Source of the DNA: Xanthostigma xanthostigma
Taxonomy: Eukaryota > Arthropoda > Insecta > Raphidioptera > Raphidiidae
Length of the DNA stretch: 64,000 nucleotides
NCBI GenBank assembly: GCA_963575645.1
Contig: OY754475.1
Span: forward strand, 22,544,509 to 22,608,508
Reading direction: 5' to 3'
In this document: positions 56,301 to 64,000 of the stretch, piece after piece
Layout of the letters: every line of letters starts with the position of its first letter
Numbering within the stretch: position 1 is the stretch's first letter
Made by a program: the position numbers and the translations under genes
Notes under the pieces: generated by a model
The model's input: only the letters and a program-made list of their open reading frames with translations
What the model was told of the DNA's origin: nothing
The model's database searches: none

Positions 56301-58435
56301 TGTTTCACTATAACAAAACAAAGGAATGTAGGTATTACATTTTCTCAGCATAAAGCTTGGAAAGAACTGATAAATAATTCAATATAATTTATGAATAAAT
56401 TTGACAGATCCAAATGAGGCTCATTAAATAACTAATTTATGTAATGTATAAATAAATAACTTGTCGAATTTGTACCGTGCATGCAGTGTGACGTATTTTT
56501 AGAATAAATGCGGTAAACAATGATTGGGAATAAAATACATAATATGCAGAAATTTTCATGAACAAAACGCGCCGTTGACAAAAAATAATAAACATTATAT
56601 AACAACGTACCTTAAATAAATCTACTGTCACATGTGAGATAAATATTGGACACATTTTTCGAGCACATCGCGTTAAAATATTACAAAATTAAGATGGTAA
56701 TGAAGTAAAAAGAAGGTTAACAACCTCATATTGTAGAGGTTATGTTGAATTTGTTTTTCCAATTAAGGTGAGGTTGGATTGAAAATATATTTACAACACT
56801 TTCTGTATGTTAAATAATCATTATCTCACCGTTCTCTTTCCCCAAACTAGTACAATCTAAGCCCGGTATAATAAAAATAATACACTTGACATTTGACAGG
56901 AAAACGATCGGACATCGTACACTGTTTCGACATTATATGCGTTTCAGAAAACACAAAAGTACATTAATCAATTATAGATAACTACATTTTCTTAGGAAAC
57001 AGGAAATTAATTACTTTATTTATTAAAATATCCACTTCTAGAAATATTTTTTTAGTTTGGTTTTCTGAACATTTGCAAAGTATATGTTTTGCGAATAATG
57101 CCGACTACAAGAAATCGACACGCCAATATTTATAGTTGACGTGCAACGTACAGATTTAACACGGAATTAAAATTTTAATTTAATTTAAATCCAAATAAAG
57201 CTTGCATAAATATACTTTTAATTGATAATGGCTTTTTTATCGTATATTACACGTCAAAAAGCATATACTTTTGCCTATTAATTACTGTAAACCGTGAAAT
57301 TGTAAAAACAAAAAATGATCCCTGTATATAGGCAACTGCATGTACGCTTAAATATTGCGTCAAAACAATTGCCTATGCTCAAGGGGTTTTTAACGATTTT
57401 TATTGATTGAAATTGTTTTTTCATATCAATTATTATAATTCGCTCTTTTGAAATAGCTTAGACAATTTCCACCATATATATTTAATAGTGTTGTATAAGT
57501 TCTAAGAGCTTTTAAACGTTAACTTTATCTCATTATTCTTGATTACAGAGGACAGCTGCCCTCCTTGCGTTCGTCGATGCCAAGGATATTTAAATTCAAA
57601 GCGTTCGAAACAAACAGCTACAGTACACTAAACAATAAAGAAATAATTCACATCAGAAACTGTACAATTTTATTATATTTATCTATTTTTCATAATATGG
57701 AATGTATAATTATATTGTATTAGCTATTCTGAATATTTGGTACCTGATTGTTCATGAAAATTAACATTTTCAAGTGTCTTACATAGTTAAAAAGAAAAAT
57801 TATTAACATAATCAGGTTATGCATTATCTTTTTAATAATATAAATGAGTACAACGCATATTTTGGAGTTCATCTTTGCCAGAATGATATTCTATAGTTCA
57901 ACGATACATATTGTAGTTTGTAGACGCTCAACAATAGAGGTCATATACATAAAGCATTTCAAAATCAAACAAACATTAGTTTATTAGAGTATAACTGTAC
58001 AGGCAACGATAAGCTCCAAAGCTTCGTCGATACAAGATTCGAAGCTTACGAAAAAGCATATGCGATTCCTGTTACATTTAGGGTGGATACCCAACACCTA
58101 AGAAGAGATTCTGATTTGATGTATAAATTATTTAAACAATCACTGAACAAAAAATAATGAAAGCACATCGCGGGACATGACTAGCAAAAACTCAGGGACT
58201 ACCGGAGCAGCTCACAAAAATATTAATTTCAAATCATCAAAATTTATTTATTTAAATCAATAAACACAACGGAACAGAAAGTTCCAACGGTGTCAGAGAC
58301 ATCCAATTTGTACTTACACCGTTGCGTCTAAAGTTTCCAAACCGATACTGATGTGGACGCTTGCGACCTCTGTTGTCGAGCTATATCGATACTGATTTGT
58401 TTGTTGAATTAATTGTTTATATCGATATGTCGCAT
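56300..58435. other. AT-rich intergenic, no gene recognised
   Basis: No domain-bearing frames. A motif copy (GTAGACGCTCAACAATAGAG) lies at 57918-57940. Confidence 0.45.
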
Positions 58436-58438
58436 TTG

Positions 58439-58662
58439 AAAAAAAATTGGTTGTCTGTAAAGTCGGTTTACGGACGATAGTTTTACGTGATAACGTCATA
58501 AAGAAACATTGAAATGCGTACAAGCCTACGCTTGGGCCGATCGTGCCTCTCTATCGCTTATACCGCGCTCTCGCTTGCACGCTCAGGCTCAGGCGGAACG
58601 TGACACTTTTTCGTGCGTGCAGCCGGTGTTTCATCAATTTATAAGACGTTATCACGTCAAAA
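58439..58662 (+). mobile_element. 'ACGTGATAACG' MITE, copy 5
   Basis: Same ends and interior ('gggccgatcgtgcctctcta / tcgcttata') as copy 4, to which it is very similar. Confidence 0.9.
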
Positions 58663-58669
58663 CGCTAAC

Positions 58670-61600
58670 TGTTTATTAGCTTTGTATATTTTTTGAAATG
58701 ATACAGTGTGTTAAATAAAAATGTATCCACACCAGCTGTTAAACACTCGGTTTGGAAACAGTAGACCCCAAAAGAGCGTACGATGCGTTACGGGAGGTTC
58801 TACAGCAGGTATAATTTTAAGTATCGGTTATCGAGTTTCGAATAACAGAGTAAAAACAACGCCGTGCATCATTTGCCACATATAGTAACCGCTGATTAAA
58901 ACACAAAACATTAAATAATTTAATAAAAAGTCAAATCTCTTTGCAACTTTACAGATTTATTTTATCTAAGAGATTAAAAATTGTCAATACTAAATAAAAT
59001 ATAATGAATATACAATAGAATAAAAAAAGACTAGTTAAGTTTATTAATTTTCAGAATACATAACAGGACGTTGCAGATGTTTCAAAATACGCCAATCCGA
59101 TCGTAAATTCTAAATCTACAATAATTGCGTCATTAATAGAACAGTAGAGCCTCGATTTGTCGGAGAAAAGAAATAAGGAAATATAATGAAAATCGTTACT
59201 AGGTATGCAAAATTTCGAGTCAATCGGATACGGCAGACGTTAATGACCTCAATTGTTGAGCGTCTATAATCTATAGGGATAGACGCGCAACAACTGAATT
59301 CTTTGGCGTCTATATATCTGGCCATATAGTTTTGAGATATACCACAAAAAAAAAAGAACAATCAGGCGGTTCTGCCTAGTATTGTTAATTAATTTTTAAA
59401 CTGTGTTTTTTCTAAGTTTGGAACGTTAACGCGAAGAACAAAGAGAACTTTCGACTATCTGTCATTGGCGATGTAACGACTTCTTTAATCGGCTCCCGAT
59501 CACTTACATCGTAAAGAAGAATAAACATGATACGTAATGTTTTATTTGCGATGTTCTACTGTCGTAATTTTGTAATCAAAATCTTAAAACAAAAAACTAC
59601 TGTCAGATTGTCGTATTTTGAATATATTGATATATTTACTTTTATAATAACATTAGCTATATACAGTATATAAAAATAATAATAAAAAAAACGTGCGATT
59701 GTGTAAAACAAGCAATATATGTTTATGTAATACAACAAACTGCAATCGATCATTACATAATCTCATTATAGTCAACAAAACCTTTATCGATACAATACTT
59801 TTCCGAAGTGCCGTCCCGTTTTGCAACACGGAACGAGCAAGAAGCGATAAGGTTTCGTAATAGATATGTATCGTTTATGAAAACCTACTCGAAAAGAGTA
59901 ATCAAATCCAGTCTAAAATAATATCAAATTTAAACAAAACCGAAAGTCGTGCGTGGTCTATTTCTAAATTAAATAAAGCTCCCGATATGGCACTAAAAAT
60001 CCAAAAAATATGTTACGTATTTATTGAGTTCATATCACTAGACAACCGAAGCGGCTGCCGCTTAACTACCTTATATTTTGCTTTTTAAAGTGCATACGTC
60101 TATTGAAAAATTGTTGAAACTAGATGTAAGTTTTGCTGTACAGTTTTTTAAATACACATAAAAACGGCGGCTCGACTGACTTGCAATTAGCCGTGCAGCT
60201 AAACTATAAACATATTTACGTTCCCAAATGGCATCGAAGACGTTCTTTAATTTTATTTTAGACCGGAGTTGAGAAACAAGCGAAATAAAAAAGTTTTCGA
60301 GAAATAATATTATCGACAGAACGCCACAATATTTCACAGATAAAGCCAACACCAATATTATTTAAAGCAATACATTTTTTGGCACATATTCGTGTACTGT
60401 TACGAAATAAACATTTACTTGTTTTCAAAACTTCTGTCGTCCTTCGACTAATCTATTCACATTAATAGTTGCGTCGTTCAACTGTTTAAATATTGCTTCA
60501 ATTGTTTTAGATACCGATTCAATTGTTTAACGGATGCAACCGCTATCGATAAATTACTGTAACTTCTCAAATTCGTTTTAAAACAAAAATAATACAATCG
60601 CAGATTAAAAGAAACCGTTTCTTGAAAGATGAATTTGAAATACCTTAATCTCTGTAAAGAATATTATTTCATCTACACTTCTCCAAGATGCCCTCGAGTC
60701 TAGAAATGATGCAACTTGACTTTTTCACAAAAACATACCAAAACCGCTGTCACTTCAGTGTGTGTATATGTACAAGTGCCTAACTTTCGCGATAAAAAGG
60801 GCACCTTGTATACTACATTGTATTAGTCTTATAATGTAGTCGGCAATAAACAGTAATTAAACGATATACCGACGACTAAGGCGACATTAACTATTTATAA
60901 AATTAAAGGGGCAGATTGTACAATACCCTGACATAATTTTATAAACTAATAAAGTATCTCGTGATATAAAAAAAAACTACAAATTGTTTATTTAATTATC
61001 GCGCGTGTGGAAAAATGTTTGTAATAGATACTCTAGCAGTGAAATTTCAAAACTGAATCGTTACGCAATCGAAAACAATAGAAAAGAAATGAAAAAGGGA
61101 GACTTTACGGCTGGATTGGCCGTTGAATCAGAAGATTAGCGATTTCGAACGAGTGTGGCACGCACCACAGTCGCAAGTTCCAACTTTCTGAAAGAACAAC
61201 ATTAAAATGTCGGTACGGTCTGTTAGATCGAATGATATGAACCATATTTAGTGGGATCAAGTTTAACCGATTCAAAAACGCACACGACAAAATATATCGT
61301 TTCCGAGTCGCAGATCGACAAATGACTAAAAAGCATGTCAAAATTGGCCTCCCAGTCGCAAAGCTCCTTTATAAGTTTGAATCCTGTAAAACACGATAAC
61401 CGTTTTGCCTTCTTCCAATTTGAATGAATTATTTCAAAACAAACGAAGGAAAACAAATCGAGCATCGCATTTAAAATAACCGTAACCTAAGTTCCGGAGA
61501 AAATTTTTGATTTCCACAAAATGTAATTTGAAACACATTAGGCAAGCTTGTATTTACATTAATTACATATTTTTTAAGAGGCTCGTACACCTAACCTGAC

Positions 61601-61960
61601 CCGATAATTCCTTCATCGGCACAAACTTGATTAATATTTCGAAAAATTAGTTAAAGAACTTCTCCAATTTTCTGTGTTATTTAGATATCATTTTCTGCTA
61701 AACGTCAAGCTAAGAATCACTTCATACTTAAATATCTTAAGAGTATTTATCGACAGAAGATATTTTAAACAGCGCTGTATCTTGAGCTTGGCAGGGGGCG
61801 GCAGAAGCAAAGAAGCGTCGACCAACAGTATAATCTCTATTATTGCAAAAAGGCAAATTTCAAACATTGCTGTTGCGTTGTTTTGTTTTTTAAAATAGTC
61901 TTCTTAACTCAAGTTCATTGAGAGCGCTTCGAGTTCTAGATACAGCATCGATCTTAGATA
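58670..61960. other. AT-rich intergenic, no gene recognised
   Basis: 59236-59320 holds a good motif copy and, just downstream, a second inverted one (GATAGACGCGCAACAACTGA), so the pair can fold back. 60476-60535 has three 'CAACTG/CAATTG-TTT' words about 21 bp apart. No gene found. Confidence 0.4.
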
Positions 61961-61968
61961 CTTCGGGG

Positions 61969-62111
61969 CAATGCCGTAACCGGGGCGGTGCAAGGGGTGC
62001 CCGGGCACGGCGCAGAAATGACCAGACCAAAAGTTTTAAGATTAGAACATTTTTCAAAGGTGCAGTTATTGAAGCTCGCACCGGGCGCATAAATGGCCAG
62101 TTACGGCATTG
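61969..62111. mobile_element. 143-bp MITE
   Basis: Ends CAATGCCGTAACCGG and the complement of CAATGCCGTAACTGG. The flanks CTTCGGGG and GTTCTGGG match at 6 of 8 bases, compatible with an old hAT duplication. GC-rich interior 'ggggtgcccgggcacggcgc'. Confidence 0.6.
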
Positions 62112-62774
62112 GTTCTGGGGTATTTATTGTTTGGTATCTTGCTTCTAGTATCTTCTAAAAGTCTTACGAATATTCGATACGAAGCGTTAAAATTATGAGG
62201 CCAAGCAGTGTACGAACCTCCCGAGTCTTAACCATAACTTCGTTATTCTAGAGTCTTAACTAACGATCGATATGGTAAAAAGATATTTAATCATTTTTAG
62301 TACAAATATTATTCATTTAAATCAAAGTAAATAAAATATAAAACAGATTGGTTCAGTTATTACTAATGATTCTATATAATACAAACGTTTTAATTTAAAA
62401 GTACGTTAAGTAATATACACTGTGATTATTTTGAACAAAAAAAAAATGTTTAAACATTGACGGAGCAACCATAAAATAAATAAATCTTTATCATTTCCGT
62501 AATCCAACATCGATTCAATAATTCTTTTACAAAAATGTGTATAATATGGTTCAAAATAATCATTTTAGTTAAATTCATTAAGTATTTACAGAGTTTAATG
62601 CAATATCATCAAGTTAATATCTACATCGTTACGAGTAACATATAAAATAAGTTATCGGCGTTCTCCCCGTAATTTCGATGATAAAAATAAAATACGTATG
62701 AATTTTAAACCAAAATCAAGTCGTTATAATACTTCTTAAGGCAAAACTTTTGTCTCTATTTATAATAATAAAAT
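62112..62774. other. AT-rich intergenic, no gene recognised
   Basis: Nothing recognised. Confidence 0.45.
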
Positions 62775-62939
62775 GTTCGTTCCAAGCAGCCGTGAACGGT
62801 AATAAAACCGTACACAGTCTTGTCACTGCGCAAGACTGTCTTGCGCAGTATCGATTTTTGAGCCAGTGCGCAAATTAGTCTTGCGCAGTGACAAAACTGT
62901 GTACGGTTTTATTACCGTTCACGGCTGCTTGGAACGAAC
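62775..62939. repeat. Near-perfect foldback element, 63-bp arms
   Basis: Arms 62775-62837 (GTTCGTTCCAAGCAGCCGTG...) and 62877-62939 differ at one base. The loop holds a second partial copy of 'gtcttgcgcagt', so alternative pairings exist. Same family as 44565-44720. Confidence 0.9.
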
Positions 62940-63331
62940 CTAAAATGAACCAGGCCTCAGATTAGAGCTGGGGGATAATTATAAACAAGCCGTTATAACG
63001 TCGTATAAACAACGATGTCCCAACAATCTCGTCTATTTGAAGTCAAACTGAATACAAGATATATTTTACGAGTCGAGAAGCTTTCAAAAAAAAATGTTTG
63101 AATGTTTATAACCGGTATAAAAAACATGACTGTTTTATACTTCCTCTACATTCCGTAAGTTCACTTCTGTTCGTCGTGAATAATTGTGTTTGGCTTAACA
63201 AGTGAAATGCCTGTAAAAGTTCAAATTTCCGGGGAGAATCACCATAAGTCCATTAAATAGTTTTGTTTAAGTACATTTCAGAAGATATACGTAATTTTTC
63301 TTTAAATTATTAGAATAAGTTAGTATTTTTA

Positions 63332-63575
63332 CTAGGCACATGCTCATTTACCGCCCATCGTTAGTGATTTATGAATGACTTTTTTTATGAAATCATATCG
63401 ATACAATTTAATAACAGTCGATCCTTTCCGGATTATATCGATACAACTTCATATCGGCCAACGATTGCACATGCTTATGTACCGTCCATCGTTAAACATT
63501 AATGACTTTTTTTAAAACAATAACGATACGATTGTTGCATCGATATAGCTTCACGATATCGGCCAACGATTGCTA
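63332..63575. repeat. 131-bp tandem duplication
   Basis: 'gcacatgctcatttaccgcc / catcgtta' at 63336 and 'gcacatgcttatgtaccgtc / catcgtta' at 63467. Both are followed by 'aatgacttttttt' and 'cgatac' and end at 'atcggccaacgattgc'. Confidence 0.8.
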
Positions 63576-64000
63576 TAGTGTTTCTTGAATCATTTTCCGC
63601 TGTTAAATTGTGCTAAAATCATTATTGTTATTAGTAAATTTCCTATATAAGCCACAATCAGAATTGAAATTTTTCATCGGTAACGATTTCTAAACAAACA
63701 TAATGAATCGATACGAAAATGAATAATTTGCAAGGATATTTTTAAAATTTTCACTTACGTTAGTTCGCAAGAATTTTTAATATACTTTAATGAATCGATT
63801 TAGTGCCATGATCTACTTACGAACAAGTTATATTCGTTGCAATTCGTAACTTACCGACTAAACAATCGACAGTATTTCCGAAATTAATTAACAAAAAAAA
63901 ACTAACACCACAGCCATGTAAAGTTAAAAAAAACAAAATTTATTTTGTATGTTATTACAGCAGAGCAAAATCGGCTAACTAAAAAAACATATTTCAAGTG

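Overview
The window looks like about 64 kb of an arthropod, probably insect, nuclear genome. It is AT-rich, its one clear gene has eight exons with GT-AG introns, and most of the rest is cut-and-paste transposon debris: MITEs, hAT-, Tigger/pogo- and piggyBac-type ends, tRNA-like SINE parts, a LINE tail and one LTR. There is no operon, CRISPR or other prokaryotic structure. The species cannot be named from the sequence alone.

The one confident protein-coding gene is NFRKB (INO80 complex subunit G), on the minus strand. Its CDS runs from 56028 (ATG) to 46289 (TAA). Eight exons join with consistent phases into 5184 nt, or 1727 residues. The N-terminal DEUBAD region, the central conserved region with a winged-helix-like fold and the Q-rich C-terminal half are all recognisable. 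Its introns hold a high-copy MITE, a SINE, a nested element with a 91-bp satellite, a piggyBac-type MITE and a LINE 3' end.

A second, tentative gene is on the minus strand at 34.7-35.6 kb. Three short exons, one of 30 nt, have good splice signals and keep one open frame for about 62 residues, with a poly(A) signal 80 nt after the stop. Two CpG-rich islands (4.64-5.2 kb and 29.1-29.5 kb) look like promoter or first-exon DNA of genes whose other exons I could not find.

Region by region: 0-5 kb has degenerate repeats and two foldbacks. 4.6-5.5 kb has a CpG island that runs into a near-perfect 156-bp-arm palindrome. 6.4-9.2 kb has a tRNA-like SINE head, one copy of an 870-bp repeat and two MITEs. 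9.6-12.1 kb has a MITE, a Tigger-type element with a transposase tail remnant and a Helitron-like end with 40-bp tandem repeats. 14.5-15.4 kb has an LTR with a tRNA-Lys primer-binding site. 16.4-17.1, 21.5-22.3 and 45.1-45.6 kb are hAT-type elements with 8-bp target duplications. 19.9-21.0 kb has two MITEs. 23.3-23.7 kb is a 138-bp tandem array. 25.2-26.1 kb is a second Tigger-type element with a nested MITE. 27.1-29.0 kb has the second, inverted copy of the 870-bp repeat, flanked by SINE pieces. 29.8-30.3 kb is a foldback interrupted by a MITE. 33.2-33.8 kb is a 59-bp minisatellite. 36-46 kb is mostly repeats, and 56-64 kb is AT-rich intergenic DNA with several small MITEs.

Nothing here amounts to a new multigene system. 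The points most worth checking are the large palindrome in the CpG island, the short gene with a 30-nt exon, the satellite-bearing nested element in an NFRKB intron, the inverted pair of Pol III-like repeats, and a dispersed motif of about 33 bp seen roughly ten times.
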